This document shows positions 9,067 through 20,524 of a DNA stretch of 40,164 bases, in pieces. Both the position numbers and the translations under genes were made by a program. Position 1 is the first letter of the stretch. Every line of letters begins with the position of its first letter. The stretch is from Chara braunii (lineage: Eukaryota > Streptophyta > Charophyceae > Charales > Characeae), in contig BFEA01000242.1 in the NCBI GenBank assembly GCA_003427395.1, forward strand, positions 136,591-176,754. Direction: 5' to 3'. Under the pieces are notes generated by a model, which saw nothing but the letters and a program-made list of their open reading frames with translations, searched no databases and was not told the origin of the DNA.

Positions 9067-10146
9067 ATGGAATCTTCCCCCCCCCTTGGTCCAGATTCGT
9101 TGTCAGCGGCTGAGAAACAGAGGATCAGGGGGGTCATAGAAGACTGCTACGCAAAGGGCATTTTGCTTGAGGAATTTGCGCCGAGCATCGCTGATACCGG
9201 TCATGACTTTGTCCGAGTGGTTGTCAACAGCGAATTCTATGACATTCAGGCGGAATGGTTGGCCGAGCATGCAGTCTCGGTCCAATTCGAGAACGATGCC
9301 ATCTCTCTCCCTGCCTCAGTCAGAAATCGTTTGATTCGTATCTACGAAGATGGTTGGGCTCTCTCTGCAGAACTGAACACCACGTCGAAAAGAGGGGTCT
9401 TCCGTTGCGATGGCAAAAACCTAGTGACTTACGTGGCCAGCTCCAGTAAGATAGCCACGTGGATGATCAAGAAAGGGACGGATGACATTCAATTAGATGG
9501 GAAAAAATATTTTGTCCGCTTCAGGCGGATGAATGAAAACGAGTTGTTTGAATGGAATGAAGTCCAAAAGCATCGTTACTTCTGGGTGAAAGTCATTCAA
9601 GTGTCGGTGTCCATTCTGGCCCACTTGAAAGGGGCAATTCAAAAGGCTTTTGGAAAAATCCTAAAAAAACACAGGCATTTTGCAGACCTAATCTCACCGG
9701 ATGTGTGGAATATCAGATTCGACATGGAAGCCTCCGCACGAGTATGGTACAAACAACACCTCATCATCGATATGAAAGAAGACGGGTGGGTAGATCTCAA
9801 CATCGCATGTACGGACTCTGCTTGGTGCAGAAAGTGCCGTAGATACTTTCACTCAGAGGAAGATGAAGGTTGTCCAATCAATGTCAAGACTGCTTCTCGT
9901 AAACAATTCTTCAAGGAGGTGGTCATAAAGGGGGAAAAAACAGAGAAATCAAACAAGGAACAAGACAAGAGTCATCGTGACTCTGATCAGAAGGACGGAG
10001 AACGTCCGGGAAAGAAGCCCCCCCCCAAGAAAAGGATAACCACAGTGAAAAGGTCCAAAAGGTCAACTCGCCTAGTGGCGACCTCGAGGAGTCGTCGTCA
10101 GGGGAGAAAAACTCTGCCATCCACGCAAGACCAAAAAAATAGGTAA
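9067..10146 (+). pseudogene. LINE 1 ORF1 (gag-like), N-terminal part
   Basis: A 359-codon frame begins MESSPPLGPDSLSAAEKQRI. Its middle part, around FWVKVIQVSVSILAHLKGAI, resembles the DUF4283-type RNA-binding region of plant LINE ORF1 proteins. Near residue 255 there is a knuckle-like cysteine cluster (WCRKCRRYFHSEEDEGC) that lacks the normal CCHC spacing. The basic tail (PGKKPPPKKRITTVKRSKRS) fits nucleic-acid binding. ORF1 proteins bind the element RNA and chaperone reverse transcription. The frame probably continued past the stop at 10146. The family assignment rests on position and general character. Confidence 0.6.
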
Positions 10147-10171
10147 CAAGCTCAGACAGAAAAGTATCGGT

Positions 10172-11595
10172 TTGACTCATGGGATAAAATTAAAGGTAGG
10201 GAGAAGCAAAGGGGGGGGGGGGGGGGAGGGTCTCTTTCTTGGAGAGCAAAAGCTCCAGGTAAAACCTCAAACGATAAGGAGGTTCCTTCTTCCTCAAACG
10301 ACTCCACGAAAACCAAAGAATGGGCAGGGGTGGAAGGGAACGATGAAGGGGAAAAGGGTCAGATGGGGAAAGGTGAGGGAATAGAAGAGAAGAAGACAGA
10401 CGAGTCTGTCTCAGCTAGTCAAGGCTCTCAAGAGATGGATATCTCCTCCTCCCCCTCCCCGACTTCAGTCCCCCTCTTCCTCCCCAGCCCAACCCCACCT
10501 CCTATCCCGTTAGAAGTGTTCGAAAATTTAAGAACTAAAATAAACAAAGCCCACATGGGATTCGTCCCAGCCAACATAGCAGACCCCCTGCTTCCTTTCC
10601 TAACCAGCGGAAAGAAAAGGAAGACGGACTGCTAGTTGAGATTCCAAAGACGGCTGAAACGGAATCAGCCCTCATAGAAGTTGCGGCACATTCCAACTTG
10701 AAATTCAAAGCGACCACAACTACGGGATCCAAGATGTCTAAAAAGAAAAAACGAGGGAACAAAACAAGTCCCAGGAAATCATCAGATCCTCCAAAGCCAA
10801 GCTCCTCTGTCCACCCTGAGTCATCACGCCTTCCTTTCAAGAAGCTGAAAGCAAATGACACGTCGGTCATCCCCCAATTGGGGGTCCGTCCGTCTGAGGG
10901 GAAAGACGCAGTTTCCTCCCCGGAAAGAAGGAAAAGGCCTATCTCGCAGAAATCAGCCAAAATTGCTCTGAGTTTTGCGGGGCCAATCAGAACACTGTCC
11001 TGCACAAACAAGAAAACGACCCAAATCCTTGTGTCGCTGATATGTGTCACCTTTCATTCTGAAGTGGGAATTCTCTTGAGTTGCAACAAGGATGACTCTC
11101 AATCCATCCCTTCCATAACGGTGAGAGCCCAGCCATCGGAGTTACAGGCTATAAAGCTGACCCAAGCACAAACTCTGAGGGGCATTGGAACAGTCTCGGG
11201 ACTGCCACCTCTGAGTTTCGGTCGCCACATGGTGGATATGGGTTCAGAAGGAACCACCCTCATTCATTTCGTATTCTTGCAGTTAGTATCCGGGGGGGGG
11301 GGGGGAATAAACTCAGGATAACTTGGGATTTATGTGGACAAGGTTGTCCCATTTTCTTGCTCCTCCCTCAGACGCGTTGGCGAGGATACTCATCTCACCA
11401 AGCATCTCGACAAACTGTATAGCTGAATGGATGACGTACACCGAATGCAAGAAAACCTTGGAGTTCGAGGACCTCCGTTCAAAGCTCCAAGCTTTTAAAA
11501 ATGTTCAGGATTCTCCTTCCTTCCCAGACTCAGAAGAGTCAGCCCGCATCCAAAACCCTAGCGACAGCGACCACGCTGATGGTCCTGCCGAATAG
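10172..11595 (+). pseudogene. LINE 1 ORF1, frameshifted C-terminal part
   Basis: Overlapping frames of similar composition (Lys/Ser/Pro-rich, with blocks such as MSKKKKRGNKTSPRKS and SSSVHPESSRLPFKKLK) continue ORF1 after a run of about 16 G at 10210-10226 and a second G run near 11291-11304. The G runs are likely sites of frameshift. No domain is recognisable. Confidence 0.45.
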
Positions 11596-12330
11596 GATCA
11601 TGATTGCCAGCAGGAATCTCAGAGGGTTGGGTGACACATCCGACCGTCAGAAACGATCAAGGTTTTTATCATGGACACACAAAAAAAACATTCACATTCT
11701 CTGTATTTAAGAGACCAAGTTGAACGCAGGAAAAATCTCGAATATCTAGAACTGGTGGGCTGACCCCCAATATTGGGCACCAACGGACGGATCAAAGGGT
11801 GGGACATCCATCCGCTTCCACAAGGACCTCGAAACAAAGATAGTGGGCACATATTATGACCTAGGAGGCAGGTGGGTATGGGTTAAACTCGCAATCGTTG
11901 ACGAGGAATGGACAATAATGTTTGTATATGCCCCAGCGGACTACACAGACAAAATTAACTTTTTCTCTGTGGAAAACTTCATCATCGCTGGAGACTAGAA
12001 CACCACCCTGAATCCAGGGTTAGATTCCCCCTCCCAGTTGCCGTAAGAGCAGACGCAATCATGCTGTCAGCCTTCATGGAAGACCAAAACATAACAGATG
12101 TATTTTGGACAATGAACCCGGATTCTTCAGGTCACCCATGGCATGGCCCTAAGTCGTCCCCTACAAGCCTTCCCCCGAGCAGAAAACTGAATTTCATTTT
12201 AGCAAGGGGGGTGGCCTAGGACCGAAGCATATGGTGTGAGGTCCGGGATGAATCCCTGTCGAATTACTACCCTGTGTGCTTGAATATCCTAGCTAAAGGT
12301 CAATTCGATTAAGTACGCGCACCGTTCCGA
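11590..12330 (+). pseudogene. LINE 1 APE-type endonuclease remnant
   Basis: One frame reads through NLRGLGDTSDRQKRSRF, then a stop followed by ETK (the usual QETK magnesium site with its Gln codon turned into TAA). A GGRWVWVKL...VYAP block follows, then GD-stop-N where GDWN or GDFN is expected. Further on, SNYYPV stands where SDHYPV is expected, so the catalytic Asp and His are lost. In intact elements this domain nicks the target DNA to prime reverse transcription. The motif order is convincing even though the domain is dead. Confidence 0.75.
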
Positions 12331-12549
12331 CTCAACACAAAAATCCTTAGGGATCCTAGTATCCCAACATGGGTTAAGGAACAGATGACGCGCTGGATGG
12401 AAGCAAAAGACCTGTTCCCAGACGAACATTCATGGGCGGAAACAGGCCTTGGCGTACTCACAGCAGCCTTGAAAACCTTCTCCAGAATGAAGGCAACAAA
12501 CAGATCATGGACGGAGACTCAGGCCTGAAATGCCACTGTTGAAGCGCAA

Positions 12550-14397
12550 TTGAATATGGGAAAAGACCCTTTCTCGGACCATTGTTGGTCCAACAAGAGA
12601 ATAGCCAGTCTAGCCACCCTGGAGATCTTAGAAGTCAAGAAACAAGAGGATTGGTTGCAATGGCTAAAGATGAGAGGTCTGGTGGGCTATGACAGGATGA
12701 CAAAACAACATTTAGAACTCTCATCCTCAGACAAGTGAAACCAGCCCTTAGGGAATTCTCCCACCCCTTCAATGCACTAGAACCCATAGCTAACGACACC
12801 GAGGAGATGTGCAAATACGCAATGGCATATTTTAGGGACATAGTTTCCATAAGAAGACCCCTGGACACAGTGGATTCAAACCTCTCGTCCTGTTCCCTTT
12901 TCTGGGAAAATGTGTCAGCGGTAATAACCCCTTCCGACAAGGCCCTGCTTGAGGCACCCTTCTCCACTAAAAAACTTATGGCGACAACTAAGAAAATGAC
13001 AAAGGGAAAGTGTCTAGCCTTCGATGGACTTCCCATAAAGCTATACCTGTGTGCGTGGGAGGGTTTTGCCCCCTTCTTGTGCCAAATCTTCAACAATGCC
13101 CTCACATCTGGCTCCCTCCCCAAGGGTTGGTTAAAGGGAATGATATCCCTTTTATACAAAAAGAGAGACAAAAGAGAGGTAAGAAATTACAGGCCAATCT
13201 CAGTTTTGAACGTGGCCTACAAAATCATAGCTAAAGTTTTAGTTGTGCGACTAGCTGATCTCCTCCCTGGCTTGGTTGGTCTGGAGCAAAGGGCCTTTGT
13301 TAAAGGATGTTCCATCTTTGATAACATTCTTTCTACGATCCAAGCTCCCGAGATCCTACACACAAAGAAACTGAACATGACTATCCTCCTCCTTGACATG
13401 GAGAAGGCCTATGATAAAGTTGGATGACCCTTCATGTTTACCACTTTATGGAAAATGGGATTCGGAAGGGGTTTTTGTTCATGGGTAAAGGCCATGTATA
13501 CAAAAGCGTCATCGGTGGTCCTTGTTAATGGTAGGCTCTCCCCATAATTTCCCCTTACCAGATCGCTAAGGCAGGGCTGCCCCCTAGCCCCATTGTTGTT
13601 CGTCCTACAGTTGGGAAGTACTTATTCATAATATAAGGACCGACGACAGAATAGTAGGCTTGAGTATCCTTCACTCCATCAAGTGGAAGGGGGGAACCTT
13701 AGTTGACGACTTAACCATTGTATGTGCAAACACGACTCAATTTTTTTTCGCTCTCAGAACTGTTTTGGATGACTATTGTACTTTGTCGGAAGCCTCCATA
13801 AATTGGGAGAAATCAGCCTACCTCCTCCCTGATCTATACAAAATATGTGTGGACTGGGGCCTGAAATAGATTCTCGCCAATTCGGCTAACCGCTTTCTAG
13901 GCATTCAAGTGTCATTTTCTGATTGCGCCAAGATACAGGATGCGCTAGTAGAAAACGTAACAGCCCGAATCATGGGTTGGGTCAAAAATTTCAGACTTTC
14001 CCTTTTTGGTAGAGCTCTTGTTACTTTTATAGCAGCGTTCTCCATCCTCTGGTTTCCCCTATCAGTCCACCTTCTGGGTGAGGAAGCATACCGTAGAATA
14101 AAGTATGTGGCAGCCAGATACATATGGAAGCCAGCGGCCTCCGATGTTCAAGGCTACCTAAGCAAGGTAGCCTGGGAAACAATATGTTTTCGTGGGGAAG
14201 AAGGGCGACTGGGCATCCTAGATCCAGCCCAACAGAATTTGGCCCTGCTGACAAAATGGCCAATACAGGCAATATTTGACAAAAATGACAAATTCTGGAT
14301 AGCATTTGCGGAATTCATCCTTATGGAAGAATGGGATTTATCCCATCCGTCTCACGTCCGACTCTGTTTTCTCATAAAGTCCTACTGCAATAGATAG
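12550..14397 (+). pseudogene. LINE 1 reverse transcriptase remnant
   Basis: The linker motif GLVGYDRMTKQHLE is followed by the fingers (FDGLPIKLYL, then VRNYRPISVLNVAYKIIAKVL), then LLLDMEKAYDKVG with a TGA where Trp is expected. In shifted frames come the RQGCPLAPLLF block (about 13570-13600) and a VDDL motif (13700-13712) in place of the catalytic ADD. The thumb (LSLFGRALVTFIAAFSILW, ARYIWKP) lies at 13909-14397. At least two frame changes and several stops separate these parts. Confidence 0.85.
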
Positions 14398-14639
14398 CCA
14401 AAGTAAAAAATCTAGATATTCATCCTGTCAGCATAGAATAGAAACAGACCGGTCTCAATAGCTGAGCCGGTATCCAAGACCCAGATTCTTAACCATCATT
14501 TTTTTAAATGATTGGATAAAATGGTCAGGTGAGGGTCCCCTGAAGGTGGATAGTAGCCTTGGTTCATTCGGTAGAACCTGGATTGGAAAAGGGGTAATCC
14601 AAATTAAGGATATTTAGGATCCCCTAACAACTTGATCTC

Positions 14640-15786
14640 AGAGGAACAATTGAGGACCAAACTCCCGAAAGTACATAACCTAGCTCTGAACTTCAAGAAA
14701 CTAAAGAAAGGCATCCGCTCCCACTGAGTTTCAACACTCAATTCGGAAGCAGAATTTGCCCCAGGCTCCTGGTTAAAAGACCCAGCTAACCATAATACTT
14801 TATAGAAGATTCTGGGCCCTGATCTCAGACCGGGCAAGTAGGCACAGGTTTGGCAAGCCACGGGAAGCAATAAGCAGGTGTCCATACTGGAATACTTACA
14901 TGGAGCTCTGATACCCACTACAATGGAATGTGAGGAAGTCAAAGTTATCGAATCAAAGAAGAACACCATTCAGATATGTTCACATCTCCCAATGAGAGTT
15001 GAAGAGATAAAGATCGAACCTCTCCTCCATGCTTGGAACGCTCCCGCCCCGGATCCGGCTCCCCAGGGCAGATCCCAGAGAGTCCCCACTCCCCTATTTG
15101 AATACAGACCGAGTTGTGGGGTCAGATGCCAGTGAGACAGGAAAAAAAAAGACCAATTAGTACCGCACGGAAAAGACTCACAGCCTCGCAGAAGTCTCCG
15201 GGTGACGACTCGGACCTGCTGACACTTTGGAAAACTTAAAAAAAACTGCCATCTCAAAGGACAGAGTCCATAATGTGGCTCCAGTCGCTCCAGGTCACAA
15301 CCACTGCGGTCTGGCTGAAAGCCAAAGGGATGCAGATTGCTGAAACCTGTATCAGATGTAACTGGGCATGGAAAAACGCCCCCCACCCTTGGAGGTTTTG
15401 TCCAGACTCAGAGGTGGTTTGGGAATGGTGGAACGGGAGGTGGAAAATCATGTGGGCCTCCCACCCAAGGAGTGGTCGGACACTTTCATTTTGCACAGAA
15501 AACTCGATGGCCCAGGCCCACTCGCTCAAGGGCCCAAATACATAGCTCACACATGCAGAGGCGAAGGAATCTGGTGGCGCTGGAATGAGCTTCTGTTCAA
15601 AGGCGAAAGACACAACCACAAACGGACATTCAACATAATTCTGGCTGATATCTGCATTACGATCATCGCAGATTGGCGCTCTAGGGCCTCGTTCTGGTTC
15701 TCAAAAACCTGGGCACACAAGAATGGGAGTGCCACAATCACCGTTGAGGGCAAGATGCAACTGGCGGAGTGGCTTTCAGGCTCATA
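14640..15786 (+). pseudogene. LINE 1 ORF2 C-terminus with zf-RVT-like cysteine motif
   Basis: The frame at 15273-15545 contains VWLKAKGMQIAETCIRCNWA, followed by a Cys and EVVWEWW. This is the pattern of the zinc-finger-like domain after plant LINE reverse transcriptases, and it matches LERGL/TVCGRC-type sequence in LINE 2. A frameshift leads to WWRWNELLFKG...IADWRSRASFWFSKTW and a terminal EWLSGS with stop at about 15786. LINE 2 ends in a similar way. Confidence 0.65.
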
Positions 15787-16087
15787 AATACGGGCATGAT
15801 TTTTCGCCCCCCCCTCGAGGCTCAACTAGTTATCATTTCAATTTTCAGAAGCTTCAGTGTAGTTTTATTTTTTTCCTCCTTTCTTTCTTTTTATCTTATT
15901 TAATCCGGTTGTTTATTTTTAAGTAAAGGTGCTTTATGGGACACTGGACCCGCTTTCCAGAACAAGCCTAAGCTGGGTATTGGCCCCAGTTTTTCCTCCG
16001 AGTTGAAATGTCGAGGTTTTCCCGGCCTCCTTTTATGTATTGGAAATAAAGCTACTTTCCCTTCAAAAAAAAAAAAAAAAAAAAAAA
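15787..16087 (+). other. LINE 1 3'UTR, poly(A) signal and tail
   Basis: A ~280-bp untranslated tail carries AATAAA at 16045-16050, 15 nt before an A run of 23 (16065-16087). This marks the 3' end of the element. The flank begins CCATTGACCC. No matching target duplication was found upstream. Confidence 0.8.
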
Positions 16088-16132
16088 CCATTGACCCTCC
16101 AAGCCCCCTCCAAGCCAGCATTGGAAGGACCT

Positions 16133-16174
16133 TGGCCAATATTGTTGGTTGCTATGTTGCAATGATATTGGCCA
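16133..16174. repeat. Perfect 10-bp inverted repeat
   Basis: TGGCCAATAT at 16133-16142 and its exact reverse complement at 16165-16174 enclose a 22-nt loop, just downstream of the LINE 1 tail. Small palindromes also occur at about 16283-16300 and 16320-16334. The function is unknown. Confidence 0.6.
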
Positions 16175-16505
16175 TTAGACACCACTAACGGTGGGGGGCG
16201 GGAGGAGGTGCGAGTGACTGGTGAAAGATGTTCGGCACTAGTATTGCCAATTTCCCCCGTCGGCAATGCTTGATCACCCCACATCATCGTGATGAGAGGC
16301 TGATACAAGCCTTGCTCTCACACCACTGTTGTGGTGCCAACCTACCTCGTGGGATGGGGAGAGTTCCAAGTTTGGTTGGTGTTCCCCCGTACTATATATA
16401 AAGTAGCGAGAGGATGAGATGAGGAAAATATATACAAAAGAAGATTGAGAGAAGAATATAGATTAGTTTATAAAAAAAAAAAAAATAACTGTGGCGAGTG
16501 TACGA
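16175..16505. other. Non-coding flank with a TATA-like segment
   Basis: No gene is recognisable. CTATATATAAA at about 16392 resembles a TATA box but has no gene to serve. The A run at 16472-16485 produces a spurious Phe-rich frame on the minus strand. Confidence 0.35.
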
Positions 16506-16624
16506 GCCTCGCTCCACTACTCTCCACATGCTCAAAAGACAAAACATATGGCGGTGCATATTTTCATGTTCTAACGGACGATTCATTCTCTATTTGCACA
16601 TTTGGTGAGGAGTGGAGCGAGGCC
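16506..16624. mobile_element. MITE-like hairpin element, copy 2
   Basis: The left arm GCCTCGCTCCACTACTC (16506 onward) pairs with the right arm GAGGAGTGGAGCGAGGC (to 16623) with one mismatch. The centre is homologous, in the opposite orientation, to that of 6880-7001. It contains the recurring ~50-bp core seen again at 17988, 22448 and 23247. Confidence 0.65.
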
Positions 16625-16862
16625 CTATCTTTCGATGTTTTCCCCGTATGTACATGCTCTATTTTGAATATTCTGGAAGTAGTGATGAGGCCCACAGTCA
16701 CACTGGCACATAAAACCCAAAATTTGTGTAACTTTTAGGATAACGAATGCTACGTATTTGGCGAATTAACTTTTACGGGTACATATATGGCTTGTACTCC
16801 ACTTGGGTCTCTTCGGAAGAACTTTGGGGATCCACCTACCATCTCAGGGCATACTCACACTA

Positions 16863-17095
16863 CCACGTTATCGGTGCGAATACCCTTACAAGGGTATCTG
16901 CTCTGGTGGTTTGCAAATGACAAAAACATAGCTTTGATTCAAAAATTGGGAGCGAAAGTCGGTGTGTCGCGCGATCAGCAACCAATTTTCTCTTTATGAC
17001 CAACTGTGTGTTCAAAAGAAAAATAGGGAGTATGTGGGCGTGCAGTTTTGAGGTGCGCGTGATTCTTTTTCTTGTTGATGTTACGGAACCGGTCC
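16863..17095 (+). repeat. Conserved-hairpin repeat, copy A
   Basis: It starts ACGTTATCGGTGCGAATACC. The hairpin arms are 16876-16885 and 16892-16901. The following ~190 bp also match copy B at 20525, including GACCAACT.TGTGTT, ATAGGGAGT and GCAGTTTTGAGG blocks. Copies A and B are direct repeats 3.66 kb apart. Confidence 0.75.
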
Positions 17096-17386
17096 AATTG
17101 TCGGTCGTTTCCCACAAAATAGCGGGGCCTGTTGAGCAGCGTCAACACATTTGTGGGATCGAGCGTTATGAAGGACGACTGGCAATGACAAAGGCGAACA
17201 GGAAGAAGGCGATGGCGGGACAGAAATGGCGAGGAGAAAGATAAGCGAAGGAAAGAGAGTTGAGCTTACCTTCGAGAGTGGCTCATCTTGAGCACGCTAA
17301 CTCGCAAAACACCTGAAAGAGAGAAAGAGACGGGAATCATGTCAAGGTGATGAAGACAAAAAAAGGGGAATGAATAGAATGTGAAT

Positions 17387-17720
17387 CCATGACTGAAACA
17401 TTCGAGGAAGAAGATGATGGAAAATGGGTATGGTGAGAACGGGGATAAATACTTTATTCGCCCAATGCTTAACCGAATCTGGTAATGTGGGGGTTTTGAG
17501 GTTGCGCGAGTTCGATGATGGGGTCAAAATGGCAGGTGGAGGAGTGTAGAAGGAGCTAGGAAAGAAAAAGTGTGCGCGGAGATGTCGAGAAAGGGGGATA
17601 TGGCAGAAACAAAAAATAAATATTTTAGTCGATTCTTAACGATATCGGGCAGAGTAAAGTGATGAGCTGGGGTTTTCAACCATTTCGGTTCGATGGTGAT
17701 GTCAGATTCAACTCTTAGGT
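17387..17720 (+). repeat. Diverged tandem pair, ~180-bp period
   Basis: Two related segments occur in tandem. Each has ATAAATA-TTT-AGTCG-like sequence, then TTAAC, then GGGGTTTT, then TTCGATG-TG-TGTC near its end (about 17440-17525 and 17615-17705). Similar modules recur at about 22066-22110 and 22240-22290. Confidence 0.4.
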
Positions 17721-17987
17721 TTGGTCGCAATGCTGGATGGGAGTTCCACGCGAGCTAGCGTAAATTTGATTGGAGGGACTTTGAATCGCCGTTTTTATGA
17801 TAATTAACGAGAAGAAGCTCGATCCTGGGGTTTGTTTTCCCCTTGTGAGTATAATTCTAACACTTGTGACAGAGAAGCGGAGCTAGAAGAGAGAAAACGA
17901 GAGTTAGGGTGAATATGGGGGAAAAACGCGTGTATTTATTCGTGTTTTAGTGGAAGGTTCATTCCCGATGCACACAATGTATCTTCA

Positions 17988-18035
17988 CAAATTTCAACGA
18001 AAGATTCACTCTCGTTTTGTGCAATCGGAAGAGAG
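17988..18035 (+). repeat. Dispersed ~50-bp core, copy 3
   Basis: It reads ATGTATCTTCAC, then TTTCAACGAAAGATTCACTC, then TTTTGTGCA. It matches the core of both MITE-like hairpins and the copies at 22448 and 23247. Short flanking inverted repeats (CGATGCACACAA and TTTTGTGCAATCG) let it fold into a small hairpin of its own. Confidence 0.55.
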
Positions 18036-18367
18036 TGTGAGAATGAAGACGGCATAGAGAGAGAGAGAGGATAAAGAAGAAAGAAACGCTAGGATGAGGG
18101 AATAACAATAATAAATAAAAATTCACAAGCAAGTAAACGGATGCGTCGGGTTGTGTTTGGATAGTGTGTTTTGCCTGCACCTTGTTGTTGGCACTGACCT
18201 CCAGAGGGATAGTTCACATGCAATCCGATGGGCCAAACTTTGCAGCGTCTCGATAACTCATCCCGCGTGATTGCTCGATATTTCTTTGGTATGTTGGCCG
18301 GAATGATGGACCTATGAGCCTGTTGGCCCTGTTGCCATCGCTCGCTACGACCACATGCAACATCTGC

Positions 18368-18580
18368 TACCTGGTCGATCCTGCCAATAGTCGTGTGCTT
18401 GTCTCAAAGACTAAGCCATGTGTGTCTAAGTCTGAACACTTTACACTGTGAAAATGAGGACGACTCACTAAACCAGTTATAATTTTATTTTGTGGTTTTC
18501 TTACCACTCGAGAAATCGTGCTAATTCTAAAGCTAGTACGCGCAACATATCCCGACTTCTAGAAGAGAGTTTCATAGTTA
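18368..18580 (+). pseudogene. 18S rRNA 5'-end fragment (copy X)
   Basis: The segment begins at or within a base of the 18S rRNA 5' terminus (TACCTGGTCGATCCTGCC). It continues in order through GCTTGTCTCAAAGACTAAGC, TGTCTAAGT, the ACTAAACCAGTTATAATTT region and the CGCAACATATCCCGACTTCT region, roughly 18S nucleotides 1-215. It is diverged throughout and stops abruptly. It is a retro- or chimeric copy, not a working rRNA gene. Confidence 0.85.
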
Positions 18581-19560
18581 TCTGGCCGGGAAGTGGGACC
18601 AGGTGCATGGAAGAGGACCGGTAGGTGAGGCAGAAGGAGAGTGTGAGAAGTTGAACGCACGTGTCGGGTCATGTCGATGGTCTGCATGATCGACATCGAC
18701 GAGTACCTCAGTTGTTACTACTAATCTCAACATTATGTTTCATCGATCATAGTATAGAAGAGTCCGAGGTGGTTGTGTGATCGTGGTCTTAGTGTTGAGC
18801 GCCAAGGAAAAGAGGAGCTTCGCCCTCCTTCGTGGTGGTAACTCGTGTATGTGTTTGTTGATAGTAGGGTTCACTGCCTTGGCTCCCCATCAACGTTAGA
18901 TCAGTGCGCTTCCGCTTTCTAGACAACCTTTGGCTATTCGGTTTTCATTGTGGTTGCGGTCTAGGATTGCTCAACCGCTACACCTTACAATGTATTGTCG
19001 TGCAATTTCTGGATCTTGCAACATTTGCATTGTACAATACTATGGTACCTAGTTACTATTGTGCACATTCGTTGTGCATACAATACTTTGTTGTGTTGTA
19101 TTGCGCACGGACACCATGTGTTTGTAAAGCGCACTAAGTTTTACTAAGTTGCTGCGTTTCCGTTTGCGTTTCGAATAGAGCACAAGGGGTGTGCTTTATT
19201 CAAACTCGACCTTTATAGGCTGTGTGGCTACAGTTTGGTCAAAGGGGGTTGTTGTTGCGACCAGGAAGGCTGTAACCCTGTAAGAGGGCAGTTTTGCTCT
19301 GCGTATCGATCGCGTTTTGACCGCCTTCGTCATGTTCTTGGTTACCGTTATGGGACCCTCTGGAGATTGAAGGTATCAAGGTCCTCTCTCGCGAGTCTGA
19401 GTGCACCTCTTTTGTATCCGAGAGACTCAATGTTTCGTTTTTTATCCTTTTGAGTCTGAATGTAGTCTATTGGTTTAAAAAGGAAGGCGGCAGGCGGGAT
19501 TGGAAATCCGTAACCCGCGCCAAGACCTCTGTGGGAGGTTTGCCCCACCGATTGTGAAAG
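18581..19560 (+). repeat. Non-rRNA tail of the 18S-headed repeat, copy X
   Basis: The tail matches that of copy Y (33986-34420) in the same order. It begins ATCTGGCCGGG, continues to GATGGTCTGCATGATC with ACATC just after, and further on has AATAGAGCACAAGGGGTGTG with a small GAGCAC/GTGCTT hairpin, then GGTTTGGTCAAAGGG. Between the matching blocks the two copies differ in length (copy X is longer). The end at 19560 is approximate. No coding capacity is evident. Confidence 0.65.
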
Positions 19561-19852
19561 CTCTGTCGGAACCTATGCGAGGTTCTGGAGGCTGAGAACT
19601 AACAAGTAGACGTTGTTCTTTGTATGTGTGTCATTGTACCCTTATTAAATGCGTCCATCTACTTTTTCTGCTATGTATGCATACGTCCCTATGGAATTGT
19701 CTTTTTTTCATGACTTAATTCATATTAAGTAAAGAAAATGTACGCATGAAAATTCATCTTTTTATTTCTATTGTTTGAATCTAAACAAAGGGGGATGAAT
19801 TGGAGGAAGGTGGTTTTGCTTGGGTTTGAACTGAGTATTTAAAGAGTAAGAT

Positions 19853-20520
19853 ATTGTTTCTAGGATCAATAGCTTGATCATTTTGTTTTGTTTTGTTTTT
19901 TAAAGCACCAAACATTGTTTCTAAGATAAATGGTCTGGTTGTTGTTTCTTTGGTGTTTGACTTCATGAACTTTTGGGGTTAAGTATTATTTCTAAGATGA
20001 ACGATCTGACTGTTGTTTATTTATGGGTGATTTCTGGACAGACCCTGACCATTGTTTCTAAGATGAATAACCCAAAATACTCTATTTTCTTTTGTACTAA
20101 GAAAAAAAGGTTGAACATTAAATGAATGACTCAACTCTTTGGGTGTTTCTTCTGAGGGAAGCTTAGCCCAAAAGACTAAGCATTGTTTTTAAGATGAAAT
20201 GTTTAGTCTGAGGTCACACACACCTAATGAGAACTTAAAATAAGATTTTATGTATTGACTTTTTTTATATGTATATCTAAGCGAACAAGGACAGTTGGAC
20301 GTTGTTTCTAAGATAAATTGTCTGACTATAAAATTATCACAAACAAGAGAGTATCATTAAGAGTTATAATGGAAGGTGACTCGGACAGACTGAGTATTGT
20401 TTTTAAGATGAATGAGTCAGTAATACCCCCACTTTTGAACACTAAGTTCAGAGCGAGATATATAACTTGGTTATTAAATAGTTTAGGGTTGTCTAGACAT
20501 TGTTTATAAGATGAATGGTT
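19853..20520 (+). repeat. Degenerate tandem array of ATTGTTTCTAAGATGAATGG units
   Basis: Eight units of about 20-30 bp conserved core start at 19853, 19914, 19985, 20051, 20182, 20301, 20396 and 20499. The spacing is 61, 71, 66, 131, 119, 95 and 103 bp, so the original period was probably about 65 bp. Most cores are followed by a GTCTGACT-like element. The array ends immediately before hairpin repeat copy B. Confidence 0.75.
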
Positions 20521-20524
20521 TAGT

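Larger units (their letters stand above)
9067..16087 (+). mobile_element. LINE 1: decayed L1-type non-LTR retrotransposon
   Basis: In order along the plus strand: an ORF1 (9067 to about 11595, broken), an endonuclease remnant (about 11590-12330), a reverse transcriptase (about 12550-14400), a cysteine-rich C-terminus (about 14640-15786), a 3'UTR with AATAAA at 16045-16050, and a poly(A) tail at 16065-16087. This is the plan of plant L1 elements. Stops and frameshifts occur throughout, so it is dead. Many stops look like C-to-T or G-to-A changes. The 5' boundary is uncertain and could lie upstream of 9067. Confidence 0.85.
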
